Below are positions 15,367 through 24,227 of a stretch of 64,000 bases of DNA, one piece after another; position 1 is the stretch's first letter; each line of letters opens with the position of its first letter. A program made the position numbers and the translations under genes. The DNA is taken from positions 1-64,000 of the forward strand of contig CANRCK010000003.1 of the NCBI GenBank assembly GCA_947629095.1, given 5' to 3'. Below the pieces are notes generated by a model, which worked only from the letters and a program-made list of their open reading frames with translations, was not told the origin of the DNA and did no database searches. Source of the DNA: an uncultured Clostridia bacterium. GTDB lineage: Bacteria; Bacillota; Clostridia; Christensenellales; Borkfalkiaceae.

Positions 15367-16347
15367 TTACTGTTCGTCGTCGGGATCATACCCTTTAAAG
15401 AACTGTTCTCGCGTTATAATTTTCTCTTTTTCGGGTTTTATAATGGTAAACTTATCCAGGAAGAATTTCAAATCCATCGAGTCGTAGTAATTCACCATCT
15501 CGTATGTAATGATTATCACAAAGCTTGCGGGGAGCGTTATAAGCAGCCCGACGCCGAAGGTGCAAATAACGGCAATCATATTTGCGGCTAAAATTATCAG
15601 CTCCAGAATTATAAAGGTTGCAAAAACTTCCACGGTGTGCTTACCCTTTCTGGAAAAGGTGTACTGTATGGAGCGTTTCTGTCCCATTTTTCCGCGAATG
15701 AGCGCCGGCAGCCAGTTGCAGGTAAAGGTCATTTTAACTGCTATAACCAATATCATTATAAGGACGAATATAAACAGGCTTACAAAAAAGTATCCTATGC
15801 CGTGCATCATGTAGAACAGAGTGACTATCAGCCCCACGGCAATGAGCAGGTCGTACAAAACGGAGAGGGGAACGTATATAAGATTATATATAGCCGCCTC
15901 TTTGAAGTGGCTTATAAGCGTACGGGTAAAGGAGGAGGTCTTTCTCAAAGCCATCTTATCGTTGATTATCACAGCGGTGGTATAGTTGCCCAATCCCGTG
16001 AACCACTTTTCAATCAAAAACAGCGCCAAAAGCAGCAGACCCATCAGGCATATCTGCGTAATTCTCGTGTTCAGCAGGTGTATAACCTGTTCGTATGCGG
16101 CGTATATATTGTCGGAAATTTGCGAAAGCTCCGTAACGTTGCCTTGAAGGAACTGCACAATAAAGTTCCTAATGTTTCCCAAAAGGGAGTTCAGCGCCTC
16201 CGAATTTATAAACTCCTTTATAAACGGCGTCAGGCACCCCCAGCTTATCCCAAAGGCAACAATCAAAATCACAAGCCTGTATAAAAGCTGTTTGAACGTC
16301 ACCGCAAAGTTGTCCACAAACACGTGGAAAGTATGTTTGAATTTCAT
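15367..16347 (-). CDS. Multi-pass membrane protein of unknown function
   Basis: A 326-residue protein with about six hydrophobic segments: one near residues 22-42, a single one around 100-118, and clusters at 155-205 and 240-290, plus an acidic/basic C-terminal cytosolic tail (EKEKII..DPDDEQ). The overall pattern recalls general membrane-remodelling or small-transporter proteins but no motif allows a call. Its start overlaps the end of the phosphoesterase gene by four bases, placing it third in an operon with rdgB. Confidence 0.7.
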   Translation of the reverse strand: MKFKHTFHVFVDNFAVTFKQLLYRLVILIVAFGISWGCLTPFIKEFINSEALNSLLGNIRNFIVQFLQGNVTELSQISDNIYAAYEQVIHLLNTRITQICLMGLLLLALFLIEKWFTGLGNYTTAVIINDKMALRKTSSFTRTLISHFKEAAIYNLIYVPLSVLYDLLIAVGLIVTLFYMMHGIGYFFVSLFIFVLIMILVIAVKMTFTCNWLPALIRGKMGQKRSIQYTFSRKGKHTVEVFATFIILELIILAANMIAVICTFGVGLLITLPASFVIIITYEMVNYYDSMDLKFFLDKFTIIKPEKEKIITREQFFKGYDPDDEQ

Positions 16348-16826
16348 ATGTTCCTCTCGTCGGCGTCAACGATTTTCGCAACCGCCTTTTCGCCGTTTAT
16401 TAAAAGATAGCAATAGCTTTTGCGGGAATATCTCGAAAACGTTCCGGGGTTCACAAGCAGCACGCCGTCGCTTTCTCCTTCAAAAGCCGAGTGCGTGTGC
16501 CCGTAAAGCGCCACGGCGCACCCCAATTCCTTTGCCCGCGCCACAAGCTTCCTGTCGGTGTACTTCACCGAATACATATGCCCGTGGCAGGCAAAAATTT
16601 TAACGCCTTCTATTTCAAGCGTCAGCTCGTCCTCGCCCGCTTTCATAAGATCGCAGTTCCCGTTTACAAGGTACGTTTTTTGCGGGAACCTTGCCTTTAT
16701 AAAGCTTCCGTCCTGTGAAGTATCGCCAAGGTGGATTATGTAGTCGCTCTCCTCCATAACGGGGAACAGCCCCTCGAGCGCCCGCCTGTTTCCGTGAGTA
16801 TCCGAAACTATAACAACGCTCTTCAT
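16344..16826 (-). CDS. YfcE/MJ0936-type metallophosphoesterase
   Basis: A 160-residue calcineurin-like phosphodiesterase with the ordered metal motifs SDTHGN (residues 8-13), HLGD, VNGNCD, CHGHMYSV and GHTHSA. Relatives hydrolyse phosphodiesters in vitro; the natural substrate is unknown. It overlaps rdgB upstream and the membrane-protein gene downstream by four bases each (ATGA), so the three are translationally coupled. The rdgB-phosphoesterase pair is a common arrangement in Firmicutes. Confidence 0.95.
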   Translation of the reverse strand: MKSVVIVSDTHGNRRALEGLFPVMEESDYIIHLGDTSQDGSFIKARFPQKTYLVNGNCDLMKAGEDELTLEIEGVKIFACHGHMYSVKYTDRKLVARAKELGCAVALYGHTHSAFEGESDGVLLVNPGTFSRYSRKSYCYLLINGEKAVAKIVDADERNI

Positions 16827-17401
16827 AATTGCCCTGTTTTAACCTTTAAGTCCTGCAACGCGCGGAAGCGGTGGGAGACCGTGTTCTTTTCCTCCTCCGT
16901 CGCCAGCCCGAACGACTTTTTAAGGTCGTCCGAATAGAACAGACAGTCGTATCCGAACCCCGAAGAGCCTATCTCCTCATACAGGATTTTTCCGTAGGTT
17001 TTTCCTTCGCCGAAATATGTATGTCCGTCGGGCAAATACAGGCACACCGCACATTCAAAGTGCGCTTTCCTGTCGCCCACGTGCTCCATTCTCTTTAAAA
17101 GCAGCTTCCTGTTCGCGGCTTCGCCTTCTCCAGAAAACCGTGCGGAATAAATCCCGGGCGCGCCGTTCAGCCCGTCCACGCACAGCCCCGAATCGTCGGC
17201 GAGGGTGGGGAGATTATATAATTTTGCAATCGTTCCGGCTTTTATCATGGCGTTTTCGCGGAAACTTTTCCCCGTTTCCTCTATTTCCCCGGTGAACCCA
17301 AGCTCCCCAAGGGAAACAAGCTCCACGCCCGTAAAAATATCTTTTATCTCTTTCAGTTTTCCCTTATTGCCCGTTGCAACGGCGATTTTAGTAAGCTCCA
17401 T
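16823..17401 (-). CDS. rdgB: XTP/dITP diphosphatase
   Basis: Removes non-canonical purine nucleotides (XTP, ITP, dITP) from the pool. The 192-residue protein has the family start KIAVATGNKGKLKEI, the catalytic/metal motif ADDSGLCVDGLNGAPG and the C-terminal SHRFRAL. It is the first gene of a three-gene operon. No ribosome-binding site precedes the ATG; instead TATAAT ends six bases upstream, so the message is probably leaderless. Confidence 0.97.
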   Translation of the reverse strand: MELTKIAVATGNKGKLKEIKDIFTGVELVSLGELGFTGEIEETGKSFRENAMIKAGTIAKLYNLPTLADDSGLCVDGLNGAPGIYSARFSGEGEAANRKLLLKRMEHVGDRKAHFECAVCLYLPDGHTYFGEGKTYGKILYEEIGSSGFGYDCLFYSDDLKKSFGLATEEEKNTVSHRFRALQDLKVKTGQL

Positions 17402-17407
17402 ATTTAT

Positions 17408-17436
17408 ATTATATTATAAACTCTTCAAAATGTAAA
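17408..17436 (-). promoter_or_regulatory. rdgB operon promoter abutting the start codon
   Basis: On the minus strand: TTTACA (17436-17431), 17-bp spacer, TATAAT (17413-17408), six bases, then ATG. Start of transcription is expected at or next to the A of the ATG. Confidence 0.75.
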
Positions 17437-17440
17437 GAAG

Positions 17441-17935
17441 TTAATCCCATTTTAACCTGTGCAGTTGTCCTTCTGTGTTAAAACCTTTAAATTCCGCCTG
17501 TCTCAAAGCCTCGTAAACGGCAACCGCCACCGAGTTTGAAAGGTTCAGGCTCCTCGTTTCTCCTATCATGGGAATACGCAGGCAAAATTCGGCGTGCGCC
17601 TTCAAAAGTTCTTCCGGCAGCCCCTTTGTCTCCTTCCCGAACACCAAAAAATCGCCATCGCCGAATTTGGCGTCGGAGTACTTCTTTCTGCCCTTGGTTG
17701 TAAAAAACCAAAAGCGGGAGGAGGGGAACGCCTTTATAACGTCCCCAAAGGAATCGTAGTAAAAAATTTCCACCCCGCTCCAATAGTCCAGCCCCGCCCG
17801 TTTGAGGTGCTTGTCGTCCACTTCAAACCCGAGCGGGCGCACAAGGTGCAGCCTCGAGCCGGTCGCGGCGCAGGTCCTTGCAATATTTCCCGTATTCTGC
17901 GGAATTTCCGGTTCCACCAAAACTATGTTGAACAT
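17441..17935 (-). CDS. trmL: tRNA (cytidine/uridine-34 2'-O)-methyltransferase TrmL
   Basis: A SPOUT-class methyltransferase that 2'-O-methylates the wobble base of certain leucine tRNAs. In 164 residues the three SAM-knot motifs are clear: N-terminal PEIPQNTGNIARTCAA, then VFGKETKGLP, then the IGETRSLNLSNSVAVAVYEALRQ segment (read here as two parts, IGETRSLNLS and NSVAVAVYEALR). No ribosome-binding site is present; the promoter's -10 lies six bases before the ATG. Divergent from the Na/Pi transporter. Confidence 0.96.
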   Translation of the reverse strand: MFNIVLVEPEIPQNTGNIARTCAATGSRLHLVRPLGFEVDDKHLKRAGLDYWSGVEIFYYDSFGDVIKAFPSSRFWFFTTKGRKKYSDAKFGDGDFLVFGKETKGLPEELLKAHAEFCLRIPMIGETRSLNLSNSVAVAVYEALRQAEFKGFNTEGQLHRLKWD

Positions 17936-17941
17936 ATCTAT

Positions 17942-17970
17942 ATTGTAATTTAAACGCGGCGGAAATGCAA
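17942..17970 (-). promoter_or_regulatory. trmL promoter abutting the start codon
   Basis: On the minus strand: TTGCAT (17970-17965), 17-bp spacer, TACAAT (17947-17942), six bases, ATG at 17935. Predicts a leaderless mRNA. Confidence 0.75.
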
Positions 17971-17992
17971 CTCATAACGGATTAAAATTTTA

Positions 17993-18022
17993 TTGACATT
18001 TATTGCCGTTTACTGTTACAAT
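17993..18022 (+). promoter_or_regulatory. Na/Pi transporter promoter
   Basis: TTGACA, 18-bp spacer, TACAAT. Its -35 begins 23 bases from the divergent trmL -35. The leader of about 40 bases contains a GGAGA site. Confidence 0.75.
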
Positions 18023-18069
18023 ATAAAAAGCGGGGTTTAAAATTCCTCAAATTCAGGCTGGAGAAATTT

Positions 18070-19836
18070 ATGGGTTCTGGACTGCTTGCGTCGCTTGCAT
18101 TCGGCGACGTGCTAACGATAATCAACAATTTCCTGTTGTTGTTGGGCGGCATCGCGGCGTTGATGATAGGAATCAATATGATGGGCAACAACCTCGAAAA
18201 GGCCGCGGGCAGGCATATGCGCAGGCTGATGGCAAAGGCAACCAAAAACCGCTTTTTGGGCGTAGGCACGGGCGCCGCGGTAACGGCGCTTGTCACAAGC
18301 TCCGGCGCAACCACGGTTATGATAGTCGGCTTTGTCAACGTGGGGCTTATGACCCTTACGCAGGCGGTCCCCGTAATTATGGGCGCAAACATAGGCACCA
18401 CGGTCACCGCGCTCATCACCGCAATCTCCACAACGGGCGGCGGCATAGAAACGGCGGCTATATTTGCATTTCTGGCGTTTGTGGGCGTTATGATGAATAT
18501 GTTCGCCAAAAAAGATATGTTAAAGCACGTCGGCTTGATTTTGGCAGGTCTCGGTCTGATATTCGTAGGTATGACCACCATGACCTCGTCCATGGGCGAG
18601 CTTATGGCTGAAAAAATAGTATCGGACGGTCAGCTCGTGGATAATCCCATAGCTTCCGCCGTCAAGGATATGTTTGCCGCAATAGGCGGAGGCGGCGGCA
18701 AGCTCACGTGGCAGATTCCCGTGCTTTTCATTTTGGGCGCGCTCTTAACGGGGCTTGTGCAGTCGTCTGCGGCAGTCACGGCAATAGTGATGTCCCTTGC
18801 TTCGCAGGGCGCGGTGGATATGCAGTTTGCAATCTTCGTCATTCTCGGCACCAACCTCGGTACCTGCGCCGTAGCCTTGTTATCCTCCCTCGGCACCTCG
18901 GTAAACGCCCGCCGCGCGGCGTTTGTTCACTTCTCGTTCAACTTGATAGGCGGCATACTCTTTATAGTTCCGCTTTCTTTCCACGCCGTAAGCGGCGCCC
19001 TCGTATCGTTTTTGCAGTCCTTTATTCCCAACGTCGCAATACAAATCGCCGTGTTCCATATGTTCTTCAACGTAGTTACCACGCTCATATTGCTTCCCTT
19101 CCAAAATCTTTTGGTAAAGCTTGCAATGTGCGTAATACGCGATAAAAAGGGCGCGCAGAGCGACGGCGGGGAGGAGGACGAAACTCTCGACTACCGTCTC
19201 TTAAAGACCCCCGCAATTGCCATCGGTCAAACCCGCAAACAGATAATCAAGATGGGTCAGCTTGCATTTGCAAACTATAAGCTTTCGCTCGATATGCTTC
19301 TTTCGGGCGACCTCTCACGGTCCGAGGATTTTGCCGCGCGCGAAAAGCACATAAACGAATTTAACCACTACATATCTTCCTTCCTTGTCAAGCTCTCTTT
19401 GGAGCCGCTGTCGCAGACCGACGAAAAGAAGCTCTCGTCCTTCTACCACGTAACCAGCGACCTCGAGCGCATCGGCGACTATGCCGAAAACATAGTGGAG
19501 TATGCCACAACGGCTGTAAAGGATAAAATAGTGTTCTCCGACCACGCGCAGGAGGAGATACGCCAAATGGATTACCATTTAACGGAACTGTATAAAAACG
19601 TAGAGCTGACCTTTGAAAAAATCAATTTGAATTATATGTCAAAGGTAGACGAGGAGGAGCAGGCGACGGACGATATGTGCGCGCAGATGCAGCAGTCGCA
19701 CCTGCGGCGTTTAAGCGAAAACCGCTGTTCGCCCGAAGCCGGCGCCATATTCCTTCAGCTTGCCATAGGCATGGAGCGCATCGGCGACCATATGACCAAC
19801 ATAGCCAACTCCGTCAAGCCTTACGCGCATAAGTAA
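18070..19836 (+). CDS. Na+/phosphate cotransporter (NptA-like) with PhoU domain
   Basis: A 588-residue transporter: two inverted PNaS repeats of membrane helices (about residues 10-190 and 205-360), then a cytosolic PhoU-like helical domain (about 380-588). The second repeat has the canonical LVQSSAAVTAI; the first reads LVTSSGATT, with Thr where Gln is usual. Predicted to import phosphate with sodium, or export it; direction is not decided by sequence. The PhoU part has ERIGDYAENI and ERIGDHMTNIA, the two family motifs. A GGAGA site precedes the ATG. Stands alone between its promoter and a strong terminator. Confidence 0.93.
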   Translation: MGSGLLASLAFGDVLTIINNFLLLLGGIAALMIGINMMGNNLEKAAGRHMRRLMAKATKNRFLGVGTGAAVTALVTSSGATTVMIVGFVNVGLMTLTQAVPVIMGANIGTTVTALITAISTTGGGIETAAIFAFLAFVGVMMNMFAKKDMLKHVGLILAGLGLIFVGMTTMTSSMGELMAEKIVSDGQLVDNPIASAVKDMFAAIGGGGGKLTWQIPVLFILGALLTGLVQSSAAVTAIVMSLASQGAVDMQFAIFVILGTNLGTCAVALLSSLGTSVNARRAAFVHFSFNLIGGILFIVPLSFHAVSGALVSFLQSFIPNVAIQIAVFHMFFNVVTTLILLPFQNLLVKLAMCVIRDKKGAQSDGGEEDETLDYRLLKTPAIAIGQTRKQIIKMGQLAFANYKLSLDMLLSGDLSRSEDFAAREKHINEFNHYISSFLVKLSLEPLSQTDEKKLSSFYHVTSDLERIGDYAENIVEYATTAVKDKIVFSDHAQEEIRQMDYHLTELYKNVELTFEKINLNYMSKVDEEEQATDDMCAQMQQSHLRRLSENRCSPEAGAIFLQLAIGMERIGDHMTNIANSVKPYAHK

Positions 19837-19861
19837 CTCTCTTTCCAAAAGTAAAAACAGC

Positions 19862-19885
19862 GCCCCCTCGGCTCGCCGAGGGGGC
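19862..19885. terminator. Bidirectional terminator
   Basis: GCCCCCTCGGC and GCCGAGGGGGC form a very stable stem with a minimal loop, followed on the plus strand by TATATTTTTT, between the transporter and the opposed membrane-protein gene. Confidence 0.88.
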
Positions 19886-19907
19886 TATATTTTTTAAGCT
19901 CTTGCCG

Positions 19908-21374
19908 CTATTCTTCGTCTTCCTTTTCAGCCTCGTCCGAAAGAGCCGCTTCGGCTTCTGCTTCCGCAAGCCCCGCAGGCTCGGCGGTTTCGGGCAACGC
20001 AGCGGGCGCGCGCCTGCCAAGAACGCGTTTGCGGATTGCCAAAAACGCATAGTATCCTCCGTTCATCGCATAGAACAGCCCCACGTACACCGCGTAAAGT
20101 ATTATAAGGTATGCAATATTCATATCGCATTTCCAAATCTTCACATTCAGCACAGGTTCGGGAATCGGCAACGGGTTTTTCTGCGTGAACGCATAGTTGG
20201 GGTACAGCCATTCCCCGTCTTGCAGGGTGTATCCGTCGTATGTAAATCCCATGGAAGCGGAAGTCACCACCGCGCTTGCTACGGCGGCAACCACTATCAC
20301 CGCGCAGTAGTAAATAAGGGGGATAATTGCGTCCTTGGGTCTGAACTTATAGTGCCCCAGCGCCGTCGGCATAACCGAAAGGGTGAATAAAAGGCAGTGC
20401 GTAAGGCAGAAATATAAAATCGAATATCCGCAAAAAATTCCGTAGTTCGATATTTTGTCGCCGAAGTACGCAAACACCGTCAAAGCTCCCGCCGCATGCA
20501 CAAAAAACGAAATGGAGTACAGCACTCTCTTCTTCAAAAACACCGAAAGGCACGCCACGTACACGCCTATATTGCAGATAAACAGCGGAATACAGGCAAA
20601 CACAGTGTAGTACACGTTGTAGCCGTCGCCCATCACCACCGAGTCCTTGCTGTGATACTGTATCAGCAGTATAACAGCCATTGCCGCAAGATACTCATTC
20701 TGTTTTTCTTTTGACTTTTTTCTTAAAAAATAATAGCACCCAACGGTGAAAGCTACCAAAATCGCAAGCACAAGCAAATGCCACACCGTAAAGCTCTTAA
20801 AAAGCAAAAAGCTGTCCCCTACAAACTCCGGCGAACGGTTATCGAATAAATTTTCGTTGTAAAAATTTTCAAAAATATCCAGCGGAGTAACGGCAAGCAC
20901 GGCAACGGGCAAAAACCCGAACGATTTCCACTCAACCTTGAATCCGTAGCGCACAAACAGCAGCGCGCACGCGCCCAGCATAAACCCGCTCTCCAAAAAG
21001 AACAGCAGCATATGCGCGTCCTTCGGAATAAATTCGTTTATGTGCGCATACACCTTTTCCGCAGGCGAAGCGGCGTCTGTGAGCATCGTAATATCAAAAA
21101 AATCACCGTATGTGAACATTGAAATTATCACAAACACCGGCAACAGATATTTTGCTATGTCCGCGCAGCTCTTCTTTTTCAAAAACGCCGCCAAAGGCAA
21201 TAGCAGCAGCCCCGACTTTTTTATCCATTGGCAAATGATGAACAACGGATTGTATTGATTGAATTTGTCGAATATGTAGTAGTCCGAAACGGTGAAAGTA
21301 AGTACAAGGGAAATTGCAAGCATTATCCCCGTAAAAACCTTCAAGGCTACGTCCAAGCCCTTAAAAGTTTTCAT
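19908..21374 (-). CDS. Polytopic membrane protein of unknown function
   Basis: A 488-residue protein with roughly eleven hydrophobic helices spread over residues 10-460 and a highly acidic Ala/Glu-rich cytosolic tail (about 465-488). No transporter or enzyme motif is recognised; the overall build loosely recalls the YwaF/TMEM164 group, without firm support. The ATG at 21374 is chosen because the longer frame would begin inside a perfect promoter. There is no ribosome-binding site. Divergent from the DUF378 gene. Confidence 0.72.
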   Translation of the reverse strand: MKTFKGLDVALKVFTGIMLAISLVLTFTVSDYYIFDKFNQYNPLFIICQWIKKSGLLLLPLAAFLKKKSCADIAKYLLPVFVIISMFTYGDFFDITMLTDAASPAEKVYAHINEFIPKDAHMLLFFLESGFMLGACALLFVRYGFKVEWKSFGFLPVAVLAVTPLDIFENFYNENLFDNRSPEFVGDSFLLFKSFTVWHLLVLAILVAFTVGCYYFLRKKSKEKQNEYLAAMAVILLIQYHSKDSVVMGDGYNVYYTVFACIPLFICNIGVYVACLSVFLKKRVLYSISFFVHAAGALTVFAYFGDKISNYGIFCGYSILYFCLTHCLLFTLSVMPTALGHYKFRPKDAIIPLIYYCAVIVVAAVASAVVTSASMGFTYDGYTLQDGEWLYPNYAFTQKNPLPIPEPVLNVKIWKCDMNIAYLIILYAVYVGLFYAMNGGYYAFLAIRKRVLGRRAPAALPETAEPAGLAEAEAEAALSDEAEKEDEE

Positions 21375-21384
21375 AACGGATATT

Positions 21385-21413
21385 ATTATAAAGTATTGCG
21401 CCCGCCGTGTCAA
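21385..21413 (-). promoter_or_regulatory. Perfect consensus promoter ten bases before the ATG
   Basis: On the minus strand: TTGACA (21413-21408), 17-bp spacer, TATAAT (21390-21385), then AATATCCGTT and ATG. Start of transcription is expected three to five bases before the ATG, leaving no room for a ribosome-binding site. Confidence 0.85.
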
Positions 21414-21483
21414 GAAAGGGCAGCGCTCAATACCCGTATAAATTTTACCAAAAGGTCCATACTTTTTTCAAGGAGAAAAAAAT

Positions 21484-21744
21484 ATGGTTATAGCAAACGT
21501 CATTTCTTACGTACTCGTAATCGTCGGCGCACTCAACTGGGGCTTATACGGCATATTCAACTTCAATCTCGTAAGCTGGATATTCCAGGGACCCCGCAGC
21601 GTTGGTTCGATTATAATCTACTCACTCATAACCCTTGCGGCAATCTGGCTGATAATCTCGCCAATCATCTCGGGACATGGACTCCGCCTTGCAATGAGGG
21701 ATGAGGGTGAGCGTGAAGCCCGCCGCAGCGAACAGAACGTATAA
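21484..21744 (+). CDS. DUF378 family small membrane protein
   Basis: An 86-residue protein with two membrane helices and the DUF378 signature: GALNWGLYGIFNFNLV in the first helix, then an IIYSLITLAAIW helix, and a charged tail. Function of the family is unknown; members are small inner-membrane proteins common in Firmicutes. An AAGGAG site lies nine bases before the ATG and a terminator follows. Confidence 0.85.
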   Translation: MVIANVISYVLVIVGALNWGLYGIFNFNLVSWIFQGPRSVGSIIIYSLITLAAIWLIISPIISGHGLRLAMRDEGEREARRSEQNV

Positions 21745-21764
21745 TTGCATAAAACGGGTTTGCA

Positions 21765-21788
21765 GGGGTGCCGTCAGGCACCCCTTTT
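21765..21788 (+). terminator. Terminator after the DUF378 gene
   Basis: GGGGTGCC, GTCA loop, GGCACCCC, TTTT: a textbook intrinsic terminator 20 bases after the stop. Confidence 0.92.
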
Positions 21789-21889
21789 GCTGCCCGTTCC
21801 CCGCATTACCGTATATCAGCGATAGAGCAAATCAAACGTGCGTCTACCCCTAAATCTAAAAAAAACCGCGGTAACCATTGCCCCAATCG

Positions 21890-21918
21890 TTGCAAAAATA
21901 AATATAATATGATAAAAT
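21890..21918 (+). promoter_or_regulatory. Promoter of the GH3/esterase gene run
   Basis: TTGCAA, 17-bp spacer, TAAAAT with TGA directly before it (extended -10). The predicted leader is only about 14 bases and holds no ribosome-binding site. Confidence 0.65.
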
Positions 21919-21938
21919 ATAAAATAGTTTAATATTTT

Positions 21939-24185
21939 ATGAATAAATATACCGTTGAAACAATCCGCACGTCGGCGGAATATATCACGGGCAAAAACTT
22001 TTGGCAAGCCGGGGATTTGCGCTTTTCCGACGGTCCCTCGGGGCTTAGGATGCAGCGCGACGGCGGCGACAGCCTCGGCTTAAAGGATTCAATGCCCGCA
22101 ACGTCCTTTCCCGCGCATTCCGCGCTTGCCTGTTCTTTCAACCGCGGGCTTGTCCGCGGCGTCGGCAGAAGAATAGGGGAGGAGGCGGCTTTCAACTCCG
22201 TAGATATTCTCCTTGCCCCCGCAATAAACATAAAGCGCAGTCCCTATAACGGCAGAAATTTCGAATATTTTTCCGAGGACCCCTATCTCACGGGCGAATT
22301 GGGCGCGGCGTTTGTTGAGGGAGTCCAGTCCACGGGCGTCGGCGCGTGCATAAAACACTTTGCCGCCAACAACCGCGAAACCGCCCGCAGCGCAAGCGAC
22401 AGCGTCGTCTCTATGCGCACTCTCCGCGAACAGTATCTCTCGGCATTTGAGCACATCGTCAAAACTTCCGCACCTGCGGCGGTAATGACGTCCTACAACA
22501 AAATCAACGGCGTATATTGCAATGAAAATAAGGAGCTTATAACCTCCGTTCTCCGCGGCGAGTGGGGCTTTTCGGGGCTGGTTATATCCGATTGGTGCGG
22601 CACCTACAACCGCGTTGAGTCCGTAAAGGCGGGCGCGGATTTGGAAATGCCCGCGTGCGCAACTTCCACAAATGCGTTGGTTGAAGCTTTCCGCCGCGGT
22701 GACATTTCGGGTGACGATATAGAAGCCTGCGCCGCCCGCTTAAAAGAGGCTTCCGCCCGTCCCAAACCGCAAAAAACTCAATACGATGGGGCGGAACACG
22801 CGGAATTTGCATACAGGGCCGCCTGCGAAAGCGCCGTACTTTTGAAAAACGACGGCGTGCTTCCCCTCGAACGCGGCAGCCGCGTTGCGGTATTCGGTCG
22901 CTCCGCCGAAAACGCTCCCGTGCAGGGCGGCGGCTCTTCCCACGTCCACGCAAGCGAGGCTTCCGGCGTACTGCCGTGGCTCAGAAAAGCGTTCACCGTC
23001 ACGGGCTATATCGCAAGCTTGAAAAAGCTCAACAAAAAAGCCCGCAAGCTTATCAACAAATCCCAAGCCGTAATAGTCTGCGTCGCAGCTTTGGGGGATA
23101 CCGAGGGTATGGATAAAACCAACCTCGAACTTCCCGCCGAAAGCTTAAAGCTTTTAGCCTCCCTTGCAGGCTGCGGCAAAAAGGTAATTTGCCTGCTCAC
23201 GGGCGGCGGAGCCATAGATACTTCGTGGGACGGTTCTGTAAACGCCCTTTTATATCTCGGTCTGTCCGGTCAGGGCGCCCCGCGCGCCGCTGCGGATATT
23301 CTTTCGGGCGCAGTCAATCCCTCGGGGCGGCTTGCCGAAAGCTTTTTCAACAGCGTGTGGGAGCTTCCCTCCACAAAATATTTTAACCAAGCCGAGTACT
23401 ACACCGTCTATGCCGAAGGTATGGCGGTGGGTTACAGATACTATAAAACTCAACACGTTCCCGCAAAATATCCCTTCGGCTTCGGTTTAAGCTACACAGA
23501 TTTCACCTATTCCAAGCCCGTGTGCAACCTGAAGGGCGTAACCTTTTCCGTCACAAACACGGGCAAGGCGGACGGCGCCGAAATTCCGCAAATATACGTT
23601 GAATTTCCACAATCCGCACATGAATTTCCACGCTTGGCGGGCTTTGAAAAGGTATTTTTAAAGGCGGGCGAAACAAAAACGGTATTCATTCCGTTCACTC
23701 CCGAAACATTCTCCGTCTACGACGTCCGCGCGTGCAAGAACACGGTAGTCGGCGGCAAATACTCAATACAGGTATCAAAAAACAGCCAAAACGTAATACA
23801 TTCTGCCGAAATTTCCATAGAAGGCGCAAGCTCAGAAGTTCCCGCCGACCTTCCGCCCGCAAACGCGCCGTCAGTGCCCAAGCTCAATCTCACCTCCCGC
23901 GGCAGGGTAGTGGCGGAGCTTTTAACGCCATTCGGCGAACTTAAAAATTCAAAAGCCGCGCTCACCCGTCTCTTTGTAAGGGTAGCCCTTTGGGCAATGC
24001 GCGGCAAGCCCATGCAGCTCGGCACGCTCAGGCACTCTCCCGTAAAGGTAGTCGCCCAGTTTGCGGCGTTCGACGCTATGCGCACCGAGGGCTTTATAAA
24101 ACTTTTGAACGGTCAATATATAAAGGGCTTCGCCCTGTTTTTCAAGGGCGGCAGCGCCAAAAATCACAAAAATAAAATCAAATAA
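21939..24185 (+). CDS. Glycoside hydrolase family 3 beta-glycosidase
   Basis: A 748-residue enzyme predicted to release sugars from beta-glycosides. The (beta/alpha)8 domain shows substrate-binding KHFAANN (Lys139-His140), RNFEYFSEDP and the nucleophile Asp218 in GLVISDWCG. A second alpha/beta domain (about 290-500) and a fibronectin III-like domain (about 520-630) follow, then an unusual 100-residue basic C-terminal extension. No signal peptide, so substrates must be imported. The specificity (glucoside, xyloside, glucosaminide) cannot be read. First gene of a seven-gene co-directional set of hydrolases. No ribosome-binding site is seen. Confidence 0.95.
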   Translation: MNKYTVETIRTSAEYITGKNFWQAGDLRFSDGPSGLRMQRDGGDSLGLKDSMPATSFPAHSALACSFNRGLVRGVGRRIGEEAAFNSVDILLAPAINIKRSPYNGRNFEYFSEDPYLTGELGAAFVEGVQSTGVGACIKHFAANNRETARSASDSVVSMRTLREQYLSAFEHIVKTSAPAAVMTSYNKINGVYCNENKELITSVLRGEWGFSGLVISDWCGTYNRVESVKAGADLEMPACATSTNALVEAFRRGDISGDDIEACAARLKEASARPKPQKTQYDGAEHAEFAYRAACESAVLLKNDGVLPLERGSRVAVFGRSAENAPVQGGGSSHVHASEASGVLPWLRKAFTVTGYIASLKKLNKKARKLINKSQAVIVCVAALGDTEGMDKTNLELPAESLKLLASLAGCGKKVICLLTGGGAIDTSWDGSVNALLYLGLSGQGAPRAAADILSGAVNPSGRLAESFFNSVWELPSTKYFNQAEYYTVYAEGMAVGYRYYKTQHVPAKYPFGFGLSYTDFTYSKPVCNLKGVTFSVTNTGKADGAEIPQIYVEFPQSAHEFPRLAGFEKVFLKAGETKTVFIPFTPETFSVYDVRACKNTVVGGKYSIQVSKNSQNVIHSAEISIEGASSEVPADLPPANAPSVPKLNLTSRGRVVAELLTPFGELKNSKAALTRLFVRVALWAMRGKPMQLGTLRHSPVKVVAQFAAFDAMRTEGFIKLLNGQYIKGFALFFKGGSAKNHKNKIK

Positions 24186-24227
24186 TTTTGCATAATTATT
24201 CAAATACAGTTCCCGGAGGAACGCCTG

